From positions 682,001 through 746,000 of the forward strand of contig CAWJNK010000014.1 of assembly GCA_963844205.1 (NCBI GenBank): a stretch of DNA of 64,000 nt, read 5' to 3'. This DNA comes from DASSUW01 sp963844205. GTDB lineage: Bacteria; Actinomycetota; Thermoleophilia; Solirubrobacterales; Solirubrobacteraceae. Positions within the stretch are counted from its first letter, which is position 1; every line of letters starts with the position of its first letter. A program made the position numbers and the translations under genes. The notes below the pieces were generated by a model, which did not search any database, was not told the origin of the DNA, and was given only the letters and a program-made list of their open reading frames with translations. Shown here in pieces: positions 33,309 to 41,697 of the stretch.

Positions 33309-34402
33309 CCCGCCACCGCGGCCCGGTCCGGGGCGCCGACGAGGTCGGGGTCGAGCTCGATCCGCTCCCAGCGGCCGCTCTTCATCGAGCGGTAGCACGC
33401 GTCGAGCGCGCAGTTGACGATGTAGCCGTCGACGAACGTCTCGCGCGGCTCGGTGCCGTCGCGGAAGCAGTCCACGAAGTGGCGCAGCTCCTGCGTGTAG
33501 CCGTACACGCGCGCCTCCTCCGGGATCGGGTAGACGAACCCGGTCTCGGCGTCGGCCTTCTCCATCAGGTAGCCGGCCGGGTTCGTGATGAAGCCGTAGA
33601 CGGGCGTCTCGGTCGTGTCGGTGACGAGGCGGCCGCCGGTGCCGGTGATCTCGTTCCGGAGCTCCATCCCGCCCTTCATGGACCAGCTCGACTCGGTGAT
33701 CGAGATGCCGCCGTTGGCGAACTTGATCAGCGCCACCGCGTTGTCCTCTCCGGTGGTCTTGTCGGCGTGGCTGAGCGTCGCCCCCCAGGCGAACGCCTCG
33801 GTCATCGGGATGTCCTTGCCGAAGAAGTAGCGGGCGGCCTCGATCGTGTGGCACCCCATGTCGAGCAGCGCGCCGCCGCCGGCCGTCTCGGCATCCCAGA
33901 AGTGCGGGGCGTGCGGGCCGGAGTGGGCCTCGCGGGCGCGGACCGAGATCACGTCGCCGATCGCGCCCTGCTCGATCATCTCGCGCGCCTGGACGACGCT
34001 CGGCGAGAACACCTCGGTCTCGGCGTAGCCGTGCATGACGCCCGCCTCGCGGACGATGCGGAGGATCTCGGCCGCCTCCTTGGCGTTGCGGGCGAGCGGC
34101 TTGGTGCAGACGATGGCCTTGCCCGCGGCGGCAGCGGCGCGGATCGCGTCCAGGTGCAGGTGGTTCGGGAGCGCTACGACCACGATCTGGACGTCGTCGT
34201 CCGCGGTGAGCGCGTCGACTTCGGTGTACTGGCGCGGGATGTCGTGGCGGTGCGCGAACTCCTCGGCCCGCTCGGCGCTGCGCGAGTAGTTGGCGACCAC
34301 GTGGGCGCCCGGGACGTCTCGGAGTCCGTCCATGTAGAACTCGGCGACGAACCCCGAGCCGAGGAGGCCGAGGTTCACTGGTTGATGGTGTCCATGGGGC
34401 AT
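33305..34402 (-). CDS. Gfo/Idh/MocA-family oxidoreductase
   Basis: A 365-residue NAD(P)-dependent dehydrogenase. The Rossmann motif is 'LGLLGSGFVAEFYMDGL' and the catalytic Lys lies in 'CTKPLARNAKEA'. A C-terminal alpha/beta domain holds 'LDMGCHTIEAARYFFG' with the conserved His. It is the first gene of the importer operon. The start is uncertain: ATG 34402 abuts the operator and would be leaderless or have a very short leader, GTG 34378 gives the family's usual start, and TTG 34429 is unlikely. Confidence 0.88.
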   Translation of the reverse strand: MPHGHHQPVNLGLLGSGFVAEFYMDGLRDVPGAHVVANYSRSAERAEEFAHRHDIPRQYTEVDALTADDDVQIVVVALPNHLHLDAIRAAAAAGKAIVCTKPLARNAKEAAEILRIVREAGVMHGYAETEVFSPSVVQAREMIEQGAIGDVISVRAREAHSGPHAPHFWDAETAGGGALLDMGCHTIEAARYFFGKDIPMTEAFAWGATLSHADKTTGEDNAVALIKFANGGISITESSWSMKGGMELRNEITGTGGRLVTDTTETPVYGFITNPAGYLMEKADAETGFVYPIPEEARVYGYTQELRHFVDCFRDGTEPRETFVDGYIVNCALDACYRSMKSGRWERIELDPDLVGAPDRAAVAG

Positions 34403-34404
34403 CG

Positions 34405-34434
34405 GTCTAGTTGTGTAGACAGGTTGCAACCTAG
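34405..34434. promoter_or_regulatory. Operator pair before the importer operon and ROK gene
   Basis: TGTGTAGACA (34412-34421) is one base from TGTCTAGACA, the palindrome found before the SDR and MocA operons. It is directly followed by AGGTTGCAACCT (34421-34432), a perfect 12-base palindrome. The pair lies next to the MocA start codon and 55 bases before the ROK start, so repressor binding could control both directions. Confidence 0.5.
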
Positions 34435-34488
34435 TCCTGGGACGGGAAGGATGTCAAGGAAGGGACGAACCGGGGAGGACGGCCCACG

Positions 34489-35409
34489 GTGATCCACCTC
34501 GGCCTCGATCTCGGGGGCACGAACATCAAGTGTGCGGTCGTCGTGGACGACGCGGCGGGCGGCGCGCCGCGGGGCGTGAGCGGTGACCGCGCGCCGCGGG
34601 TCGTCGCCACCGATTCGTGCCCGACCGGCGCGGCTGACGGCCCGGTGGCGGTGCTCGAGCGGGTCGCGGCGCTCGGCCGCGGGGTCGTCGCGCCGTTCGG
34701 TGAGCCCGCGGCCGCCGGGCTCGCCCTGCCGGGGCACTTCGAGGACGGCGCCGGCGTGCTCCTGCCGAACCTGCACGGCGACTGGGTGGGGCGCCCGATC
34801 GCCGGTCCCGTCGGCAAACGGCTCGGCCTGCCGGTGTCGCTGGTCAACGACGTCCGGGCGCTAACGCTCGCGGAGCTGCGGCTCGGTGCGGGGCGTGGCG
34901 CGCGCCACCTCGTCTGCATCGCGCTGGGGACCGGCGTCGGCGGCGGGGTGGTGATCGACGGGCGGCTCCATCTCGGCCTCGGGCACGCCGGCGAGATCGG
35001 TCACACGACCGTCGATCCCGACGGCCCGCTGTGCGGCTGCGGCAACCGCGGCTGCCTGGATCGCATGGCCGGCGCAGACGCGATCGCCGCCGCCGCCGGG
35101 CAGCCCTCGGTCGCAGCCGCCGCGGTGGCCGCCCGCGCCGGCGACGAGCGGGCGCGGACCGCCTTCGCCCGCGCCGGTGAGTATGTGGGCCGCGTGCTGG
35201 CCGGCGCGGTCGTGCTGCTGTGGCCGGAGCGGATCGTGGTCGGCGGCGGGGTAGCCGACGCGGGCGAGCTGCTGCTCGAGCCGCTGCGGGCGGAGCTCCG
35301 CCGGCGCGCGTGCGTGGCGCCGGTCGACCGGATCGCCGTCGTCGCGGCCGAGCTCGGGCCGCACGCGGGGGCCGTGGGCGCGGCATTGTGGGCCGCCGAG
35401 GCTTCGTAG
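34489..35409 (+). CDS. ROK-family sugar kinase
   Basis: A 306-residue kinase. The ATP-binding motif is 'LGLDLGGTNIKCAVV' at residues 4-18 and the catalytic Asp lies in 'VSLVNDVRAL'. The ROK signature and zinc site are 'GHAGEIGHTTVDPDGP' and 'CGCGNRGCLD'. It probably phosphorylates the imported hexose or N-acyl-hexosamine. No DNA-binding domain is present, so it is a kinase rather than a repressor. GTG 34489 follows GGGGAGGA. Confidence 0.9.
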   Translation: MIHLGLDLGGTNIKCAVVVDDAAGGAPRGVSGDRAPRVVATDSCPTGAADGPVAVLERVAALGRGVVAPFGEPAAAGLALPGHFEDGAGVLLPNLHGDWVGRPIAGPVGKRLGLPVSLVNDVRALTLAELRLGAGRGARHLVCIALGTGVGGGVVIDGRLHLGLGHAGEIGHTTVDPDGPLCGCGNRGCLDRMAGADAIAAAAGQPSVAAAAVAARAGDERARTAFARAGEYVGRVLAGAVVLLWPERIVVGGGVADAGELLLEPLRAELRRRACVAPVDRIAVVAAELGPHAGAVGAALWAAEAS

Positions 35410-35735
35410 CGCTCGGCGGGACGAACTGCGCATGTAGGGAGGCGGGTTCGGCCGCCTCGGCGGGTCGAGTGGCGCTCGGCGGGACGAACTGCGCTTGTAG
35501 GGAGGTGGGTTCCGCCGCCTCCGCGGGTCGAGTGATGACTTTTCCGCCTTGAGGGGCGAAAACCGGGCACTCGGCGGTCGAGTGATCACTTGATTCCCCC
35601 AGGGGGAATTAACTGAGCGCTCGGCGGTCGAGTGATCGGTTAATACGGCTCAGGCGGATTAACCGAGCGGTCGACCCGCGGCGCGGCCGAACCCACCTCC
35701 CTCAATGCCGCAGTTAAGACGACCCGCCAAAAGCG
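35409..35735. repeat. Complex palindromic repeat array
   Basis: This 327-bp non-coding array separates the convergent ROK and GGT genes. Two tandem 63-bp copies come first (35409-35471 and 35472-35534, starting GCGCTCGGCGGGACGAACTG). Three 50-bp units follow, each beginning GTCGAGTGAT (35527, 35577, 35627). In these, conserved flanks enclose different ~30-bp palindromic cores: TTTTCCGCC/GGGGCGAAAA, ATTCCCCC/GGGGGAAT, and GGTTAAT/ATTAACC. A roughly 45-bp inverted copy of the 63-bp unit closes the array at 35683-35730. It may act as a bidirectional terminator or a structured RNA. Confidence 0.85.
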
Positions 35736-37238
35736 TCAAGCTTCGACCACCGCACCCCCGCGGCGCGGGTCCCCGCCCCCGTCGAGCGCTCCGCTGTCGG
35801 GGTGCCGCTCGACCGCCTGGCAGCCGCCGAAGAACACGTTGAGGTCGCGGAACCAGGCCATGGTCCGGCCCTGGGCCTCGAGCGCGGCGGCGTCGATCCC
35901 CGGCTCCGCGTAGACGAGCCCGTCCTCGAAGTGCAGCCGCGGCGCGCAGACCGCCTCGGCGGCGACCATCCCGCGGTCTAACACGTTGACGATGACCTGC
36001 AGCAGCACCGAGCGGATGCGGTTCGAGCCCGCCGAGCCGAGCGCCAGCTCGGGCGCGCCGTCGGCGCCCAGCACGACGGTGGGCGCCATCATCGACGGCA
36101 GCCGGCGGCCCGGCGGGTGGGTGAAGAAGCCGAGCGGGGACAGGTCCTGCTCGCCCATCATGTTGTTCACGTGCACGCCGGTGCCGGGGACCACGATCCC
36201 CGACCCTTCGCCGTTCGTGCACGTCACCGAGCACGCCCAGCCGTCGCCGTCGATCACCGAGATGTGCGTGGTGGAGCCGAGCCGGCTCGCCATGAAGCGC
36301 TCGAGGAAGCCCGGCTCGCCCAAACCGGACAGGAACGCCGGGGTCCGCTCGGACTGGGCCTTCTCCATCGCGTCCACGAGCGCGACGGGATCGGGCGGGC
36401 CGGCGGTGCGCTCGAGCAGCGCCAGCGCGTAGGCGAGCAGCGTCCCGCCGGCGCTCGGCGGCGGGTTGGTGAGCACGTCGCGACCGCGGTAGCGCACGCG
36501 CACCGGCTCGCGGGGCTCGGTCCGGTACGCGGCGAGGTCGGCGGCCGTGATCGTGCCGCCCAGCGCGCACACGCGGTCCGCGATCGCGGCGCCGATGTCG
36601 CCCTCGTAGAACGGCTCCGCCCCGTCCGCGCCGAGCCGCTCGAGCGAGCCGGCGAGCTCCGGATTGCGCAGCACGTCGCCGGCGCGCGGGACCCGTCCTT
36701 CCGGCATGAACAGCTCGCGCGACTCGGGCGTCGAGGAGTAGATCGGCGCGAGGATCTCGAACAGGTACGCCTGCGCCGTGTTGACCTCGACCCCGGCGCG
36801 GGCCAGCTCGGCGGCACGCGCTGCGAGGTCGGCGAGCGGCATCGTGCCGAAGCGCGCCGCTGCCTCGCACACGCCCGCCGGCGTGCCGTACGTTCCGCAC
36901 GACGAGGCGCCGATGTGGAACACCTGCACCGCGTCGCCGAACGACACGTCGGCCGCGACCAGCGGGGCGCGGGTGTCGAGGTCCGCGCCGTGACCGGGCG
37001 CCGCGACGAAGAAGTCGAGCAGCACCGGCTCGCCCTCCGCCGGCACGACGAGCATGTAGCCGCCGGCGCCCAGCCCGGTCAGCAACGGCTCGGCGACGAA
37101 CGAGGCGAGCATGCTCGCCAGCGCGGCGTCGACCGCGTTGCCGCCGGCGCGCAGGATGTTCGCGCCGGCAGCCGCGGTCAGTGGGTGGCCGGCCGCAACG
37201 ACCCCTTGAGTCACGGCGCGATTATCGTGGCCGGCCAC
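35736..37238 (-). CDS. ggt: Gamma-glutamyltransferase family protein
   Basis: A 500-residue Ntn-hydrolase. The N-terminal block 'AAGHPLTAAAGANILRAGGN' in part and 'GLGAGGYMLV' are typical. The self-processing nucleophile is the Thr in 'RLGSTTHISVIDGDG', and the small-subunit oxyanion region is 'RRLPSMMAPTVV'. No signal peptide is visible, unlike periplasmic GGT, so it may be cytoplasmic and act on other gamma-glutamyl or amide bonds. GTG 37238 is used; GTG 37214 is possible. It follows ftsZ by 18 bases. Confidence 0.87.
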   Translation of the reverse strand: MAGHDNRAVTQGVVAAGHPLTAAAGANILRAGGNAVDAALASMLASFVAEPLLTGLGAGGYMLVVPAEGEPVLLDFFVAAPGHGADLDTRAPLVAADVSFGDAVQVFHIGASSCGTYGTPAGVCEAAARFGTMPLADLAARAAELARAGVEVNTAQAYLFEILAPIYSSTPESRELFMPEGRVPRAGDVLRNPELAGSLERLGADGAEPFYEGDIGAAIADRVCALGGTITAADLAAYRTEPREPVRVRYRGRDVLTNPPPSAGGTLLAYALALLERTAGPPDPVALVDAMEKAQSERTPAFLSGLGEPGFLERFMASRLGSTTHISVIDGDGWACSVTCTNGEGSGIVVPGTGVHVNNMMGEQDLSPLGFFTHPPGRRLPSMMAPTVVLGADGAPELALGSAGSNRIRSVLLQVIVNVLDRGMVAAEAVCAPRLHFEDGLVYAEPGIDAAALEAQGRTMAWFRDLNVFFGGCQAVERHPDSGALDGGGDPRRGGAVVEA

Positions 37239-37256
37239 GCCCCGGCGGGGCGTGGC

Positions 37257-38576
37257 TCAGTAGCGGGGTATGTATTCGGGGACGTCGATCTCGCCGACCC
37301 GCGACGGGGTGGCGACGCGCCGCACGCGCGGCTCGCCGGCCGGCTCGCGGAACGGGGACCGCTCCTCGCGCGGCGGGCGCTTCTCGCCGTAGCCGGTCGC
37401 GACCACGGTGATCCACACCTCGTCCTCGAGCTTCTCGTCGAGCATCGCCCCGAAGATGATGTTCGCGTCGGGGTGCGCGGCCTCCTGGATCGTGTGGGCG
37501 GCCTCGTTGACCTCCCACAGCGACAGGTCCTTGCCGCCGGTGATCGAGAGCAGGATCGAGCGGGCGCCATCGAGCGTCGTCTCCAGCAGCGGCGAGGACG
37601 CGGCCGCGTGCGCGGCGTCCACGGCGCGCTTGTCGCCGCTCCCCATGCCGATGCCGAGCAGCGCGCTCCCGGCGTCGGACATGATCGTCCGCACGTCCGC
37701 GAAGTCGAGGTTGATGAGCCCGGGCAGCGTGATCAGGTCCGACACGCCCTGGACGCCCTGGCGCAGCACGTCGTCGGCCACGCGGAAGGCCTCCATCATC
37801 GACGTCTGCTTGTCGAGCACCGAGAGCAGGCGGTTGTTGGGGACGACGATGAGGGTGTCGACCTCGTCCGCCAGGGTCTCGATCCCCAGCTCGGCGGCCT
37901 TCATGCGGCGCGAGCCCTCGAACCCGAACGGCTTGGTGATGATGCCGACGGTCAGCGCGCCCAGTTCGCGCGCGATGCGCGCCACCACGGGCGCCGCGCC
38001 GGTGCCGGTGCCGCCGCCCTCGCCGGCGGTGATGAACACCATGTCCGAGCCCTTGAGGAGGGCCTTGACGCGGTCGTAGTCCTCCATCGCGGCCTGGTGG
38101 CCGAGGTCGGGGTTCGACCCCGAGCCGAGCCCGCGCGTGATGTCGCTGCCGAGCTGCAGCGTCACGTGCGCAGCCGACGAGTTCAGCGACTGGGTGTCGG
38201 TGTTCAGGGCGATGAACTCGACGCCGGTGACCTCTGCCTCGATCATGCGGTTCACGGCGTTCACGCCGCCGCCGCCGACGCCGACCACCCGCAGCTCGGG
38301 CTGGCGCGTGATGTCCCCCGCCGCCGAGGTCCACTCGTACTCCGACACGGACCGGACGGGCTCCGGCGGGGCCATCATGTTCTCCGGCAGATCCGACGAG
38401 AAGGCGTGGCGCAGGCGCTCCTGCGGCGTCGGGGTGCGCGGCGCGGCCGGCGGCTCGGGCTGCGCCTCGACAGGCGGCTCGGGCGGCGGCGGCGCGGTCT
38501 GCTGAGCCTCTTCCGTCTTCCGGAAGAGCGCCGCCAGCGGCCCCTCACGCATGCTCGCCCGCTTACCGCTTGCCAT
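37257..38576 (-). CDS. ftsZ: Cell division GTPase FtsZ with long N-terminal extension
   Basis: A 439-residue FtsZ. The GTP motifs are 'GVGGGGVNAVNRM' (about 99-111) and the tubulin signature 'GEGGGTGTGAAPVV' (about 185-198). The T7 catalytic loop is 'NLDFADVRTIM'. The C-terminal peptide 'GEIDVPEYIPRY' resembles the FtsZ tail that binds division partners. About 80 residues precede the usual start. They are rich in Pro/Glu (residues ~28-50), which is unusual. ATG 38576 overlaps the parA stop by 14 bases; ATG 38552 would be slightly shorter. It lies outside a dcw cluster. Confidence 0.93.
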   Translation of the reverse strand: MASGKRASMREGPLAALFRKTEEAQQTAPPPPEPPVEAQPEPPAAPRTPTPQERLRHAFSSDLPENMMAPPEPVRSVSEYEWTSAAGDITRQPELRVVGVGGGGVNAVNRMIEAEVTGVEFIALNTDTQSLNSSAAHVTLQLGSDITRGLGSGSNPDLGHQAAMEDYDRVKALLKGSDMVFITAGEGGGTGTGAAPVVARIARELGALTVGIITKPFGFEGSRRMKAAELGIETLADEVDTLIVVPNNRLLSVLDKQTSMMEAFRVADDVLRQGVQGVSDLITLPGLINLDFADVRTIMSDAGSALLGIGMGSGDKRAVDAAHAAASSPLLETTLDGARSILLSITGGKDLSLWEVNEAAHTIQEAAHPDANIIFGAMLDEKLEDEVWITVVATGYGEKRPPREERSPFREPAGEPRVRRVATPSRVGEIDVPEYIPRY

Positions 38577-39330
38577 TCGAGAGCACCTCCTTCGCCAGCT
38601 GGCGATAAGCGTCAGCGGCGGTCCCCTTGGGGTCGTACTTGAGTACCGACATCCCCTTCACGGGGGCCTCCGCAAAACGAACGGTCTTCCTGATCCGCGC
38701 TCCGAACACGCGGTCGCCGAAGTTCTCCTCGAGGATCTCGAGCGCCTCCTTGGCGTGCAGCGTACGCGTATCCACCATCGTGGGGAGGATGCCCGCGATC
38801 TGCACGTCGGGATTCAGGTTCTCGCGGATCATCGCCAGGGTGTTCTGGAGCTGGAGCAGCCCGCGCATCGAGAGATACTCGCACTGCACCGGGACGATCA
38901 CCTGGTCGGCTGCCGTGAGCGCATTGACGGTCAATAGTCCCAGGGACGGCGGCGTATCGACGAACACCCAGTCGTAGTCGTCCTCGACCGCCCGCAGCGC
39001 CTTGGTCAGCGAGCGCTCGCGGCCGATCTTGGTGGACATCGCGATCTCCGCGCCGGCGAGGTCGATCGACGCGCAGGCGACGTCGATCTCGCGGCGCTTG
39101 ATCACCTCCCGGATCGAGAGGTCGTGCACGAGCACGTCGAACATCGACTGCTCGAGCGTGTCGGGGTCGATGCCCTGCGACATGGTGAGGTTGCCCTGGG
39201 GGTCCATGTCGACGCACAGGACGCGGTGCCCCTGCTCGGCGAAGGCGGCCGCGAGGTTCAGCGTCGTGGTCGTCTTGGCGACCCCGCCTTTCTGGTTGGC
39301 GAAGGCGATCACCTTGGCCTGGCCGTTCAC
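38563..39330 (-). CDS. ParA/Soj-family ATPase
   Basis: A 255-residue Walker-type partition ATPase. The deviant Walker A is 'NQKGGVAKTTTTLNLA' (about 12-27), followed by 'VDMDPQGNLT' and 'WVFVDTPPSLGLLT'. It has no N-terminal HTH, as in chromosomal Soj-like proteins. No parB follows; instead ftsZ overlaps its 3' end. It may be a chromosome partition protein located away from parB, or a regulator of division-site placement. The start is GTG 39330. Confidence 0.88.
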   Translation of the reverse strand: MNGQAKVIAFANQKGGVAKTTTTLNLAAAFAEQGHRVLCVDMDPQGNLTMSQGIDPDTLEQSMFDVLVHDLSIREVIKRREIDVACASIDLAGAEIAMSTKIGRERSLTKALRAVEDDYDWVFVDTPPSLGLLTVNALTAADQVIVPVQCEYLSMRGLLQLQNTLAMIRENLNPDVQIAGILPTMVDTRTLHAKEALEILEENFGDRVFGARIRKTVRFAEAPVKGMSVLKYDPKGTAADAYRQLAKEVLSNGKR

Positions 39331-39421
39331 GTCGTGCTCCGATCACGGTCGGGGAAACCCATCGGCCTTGCCTGTTCGCGCCCGGCGAGCACTTTCCTTC
39401 CGCGCATACCATGCCGCCCTG

Positions 39422-40240
39422 ATGGATAGGGGCACAGCACGCCGGATCAACCGCGCCCACTGGGACGCGCTCGCCGCTGCGCACGGTCAGGACGCGTACT
39501 ACGACATCGACGCGCTCGTCGCCGGAGCCGACACGCTCCGCGAGGCGGAGGCGGCCGGCGTGCGCGAGGCGGTCGGCGCCGTGGCGGGGCTCGACGTCCT
39601 GCACCTGCAGTGCCACATCGGCTTCGACGCCATCTCCCTCGCGCGCCGCGGCGCCCGCGTCGTGGGGGCGGACTTCTCCCCCGCGTCGCTCGAGAAGGCG
39701 CGCGCGCTGGCGCGCCGCTGCGAGGTCTCGGTCGAGTTCGTCGAGGCCGACGCCACCAAGCTGCCCGCCGAGCTGCACAACCGCTTCGACCTGGTCTACG
39801 CCACGATGGGCGTGATCACCTGGATCGAGGACCTGCGGGCGTGGATGCGGTCCGCGACCGCGGCGTTGCGGGGAGGCGGGAAGCTGCTGCTCGTCGAGAT
39901 CCACCCGATCTACGGGATGCTGGCGTCGGCGGACCCGCTGCGATTCGACTTCCCGTACGCGTACGACGGCCCGCGCGCGTACGACGAGCCGGGCTCGTAC
40001 GCGGGCGCCGACCTACCGGTCGCCGCGACCCAGACCGTCGAGTACGGCCACTCGATCGCCGAAGTCGTCAACGCCGCGCTCGCGGCGGGGCTGAAGGTCC
40101 AGCGCCTCGACGAGCATCTGGACAGCGACTTCGACCCGCGCGGAGACGTGCTCCGGCCGGAGGACGACGGCCGCTACCGGCTCCGTGTCGACGGCGAGGT
40201 CCTGCCGATGCTCTTCACGCTCGTCGCCGCGAAGCCCTAA
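39422..40240 (+). CDS. SAM-dependent methyltransferase
   Basis: A 272-residue class I methyltransferase. SAM motif I is 'VLHLQCHIGFDAISLARRGA' (about 60-79), then 'VVGADFSPASLEKAR' and 'FVEADATKLPAELHNRFDLV'. The 'CHIGFD' form is common in a group of actinobacterial methyltransferases of unknown substrate. ATG 39422 was chosen because homology begins at 'INRAHWDALAAAHG'. It diverges from parA across 91 bases. The 3' end overlaps the convergent lipoprotein gene by 26 bases. Confidence 0.85.
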   Translation: MDRGTARRINRAHWDALAAAHGQDAYYDIDALVAGADTLREAEAAGVREAVGAVAGLDVLHLQCHIGFDAISLARRGARVVGADFSPASLEKARALARRCEVSVEFVEADATKLPAELHNRFDLVYATMGVITWIEDLRAWMRSATAALRGGGKLLLVEIHPIYGMLASADPLRFDFPYAYDGPRAYDEPGSYAGADLPVAATQTVEYGHSIAEVVNAALAAGLKVQRLDEHLDSDFDPRGDVLRPEDDGRYRLRVDGEVLPMLFTLVAAKP

Positions 40241-40760
40241 CGGCACGGAGGTCGACCGTCGCGTGCAGATCGCCCGTCGTGAGCATGAGGCGCCAGCACC
40301 CCGGGCTGGGAAGATCGATGATCGACGCGTAGGACGGCGCGCCGTTCTGGCCCTCGTACCAGATCTCGGCGAACGACTCGCGCCAGGTCCCGGCGCCGGT
40401 GAGGTTGCGGGCGTCGATGACGAGCTCGGGGCCGCCGCGCCCGCGGTTCTTCGGCCCGAGGAAGATCCACATCGTCTTCGTCGACCAACCCTGCGGCATG
40501 ACGCCGCCGGTGACGACGCGTGCGTGGGTGACGTCGCGCCAGCGCTCCGGCCAGTACGCGAGGAAGGCGGTGAGCCCCGTCGAGCGTGGCTCCGCCGCGA
40601 TCCACGCGCCGCCGTCTCCGCCCGGGCCTGGGTACGGCGTGTGGTGCACCCGTGCGGGATGGCAGTCTGGCGCCTGCGCCGCGGCGCGATCGGCCGGCGC
40701 GGAATCGCTCCCGCCGCAGCCGGCGAGCGCGAGCACCACGACGAGGGCGAAGCGCCTCAT
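40215..40760 (-). CDS. Lipoprotein of unknown function
   Basis: A 181-residue exported lipoprotein with signal 'MRRFALVVVLALAGCGGS' and lipobox LAGC. The mature domain contains several Trp ('GGAWIAAEPRS', 'AYWPERWRDV', 'MWIFLGPKNRG') and ends with 'GCWRLMLTTGDLHATVDL', an immunoglobulin-like strand pattern. I do not recognise the family. It is convergent with the methyltransferase. No neighbour indicates its job. Confidence 0.75.
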   Translation of the reverse strand: MRRFALVVVLALAGCGGSDSAPADRAAAQAPDCHPARVHHTPYPGPGGDGGAWIAAEPRSTGLTAFLAYWPERWRDVTHARVVTGGVMPQGWSTKTMWIFLGPKNRGRGGPELVIDARNLTGAGTWRESFAEIWYEGQNGAPSYASIIDLPSPGCWRLMLTTGDLHATVDLRAVRASRRRA

Positions 40761-40950
40761 GCCCACTGTACGCCCGCCGCCAGAACCTGGTTCCAGCAGG
40801 CTGCGTACACCGTGGAGTGACAGCATGCGCAATGCCTACCTGATCGGCGCTTGACGCAATCGGTTGCATCGGGCAACGTGGCAGCTGACGTAGGAGGAAA
40901 GGAAGCCCCGGGTTGCAGCGAAACGAACGCGACAGTTGCGAGGTGTCGGC

Positions 40951-41697
40951 GTGATCGCCGAGCGCCTCGCGAACCGCGCGGCTGCGCTCGACGCCGAGCG
41001 CGTGCCGTACGTCCAGGCCACCGTCGTCCGGGCCGCGCGGCCCGCGAGCGTCCAGGTGGGCGCCACCGCGCTGGTCCTCAAGGACGGCACGATCGAGGGG
41101 TTCGTCGGCGGCCACTGCGCCGAGCCGAGCGTCCGCCTCCATGCGCTCCATGTGCTGGAGACCGGCGAGCCGCTGCTGCTGCGGATCGAGCCCGGCAGCG
41201 GCGACGGCGACGCCACCGAAGGCGCCATCACCGTCCACAACCCGTGCATCAGCGGCGGCGCGCTGGAGATCTTCCTGGAGCCGCGGCTGCCCGCGGCGCG
41301 CATCACCGTCCTCGGCGACACCCCGATCGCCACCGCCCTCGCCGAGCTCGGCCGCAGCCTCGGGTACGAGATCGCCACGGGCGAGCCGACCGCCGACGAC
41401 GCCGCGCTCGTCGTCGCCTCGCACGGCCGCGACGAGGAGCAGGCGCTCACCACCGCGCTCGAACACGGCGTCCCCTACGTCGGGCTCGTGGCGAGCCGCA
41501 AGCGCGGCGCGGCCGTGATCGAGAGCCTCGAGGCCCACGACACGTCACGGATCCACACGCCGGCCGGCCTCGACATCGGCGCGCGCACGCCGGAGGAGAT
41601 CGCGCTCTCGATCCTCGCCGAGATCGTGGCAACCAGACGGCAGCAGGTCACGCCGCCGGTCGCGCACCACCACGAGGGGCACCATTGCCATGACTGA
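40951..41697 (+). CDS. XdhC/CoxI-family molybdoenzyme maturation protein
   Basis: A 248-residue maturation factor that helps insert or sulfurate the molybdenum cofactor. The N-terminal XdhC domain is 'RVPYVQATVVRAARPASVQV' in part with 'IEGFVGGHCAEPSVRL'. The C-terminal Rossmann part is 'RITVLGDTPIATALAELGRS' and 'YVGLVASRKRGAAVI'. The C-terminus is His-rich ('HHHEGHHCHD'), possibly binding metal. GTG 40951 is preceded by GAGGTG; TTG 40936 is an alternative. It is the first gene of the CO dehydrogenase locus. Confidence 0.87.
   Translation: MIAERLANRAAALDAERVPYVQATVVRAARPASVQVGATALVLKDGTIEGFVGGHCAEPSVRLHALHVLETGEPLLLRIEPGSGDGDATEGAITVHNPCISGGALEIFLEPRLPAARITVLGDTPIATALAELGRSLGYEIATGEPTADDAALVVASHGRDEEQALTTALEHGVPYVGLVASRKRGAAVIESLEAHDTSRIHTPAGLDIGARTPEEIALSILAEIVATRRQQVTPPVAHHHEGHHCHD

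Noticed and set aside
35409..35735. CRISPR array
   Set aside because: The 50-bp periodic units have palindromic, AT-containing cores and short constant flanks; there are no cas genes and no repeat-spacer regularity of CRISPR type.
40825..40854. Nine-codon ORF before the CODH locus as a leader peptide
   Set aside because: No ribosome site, no regulatory codon run and no terminator structure next to it; likely chance.
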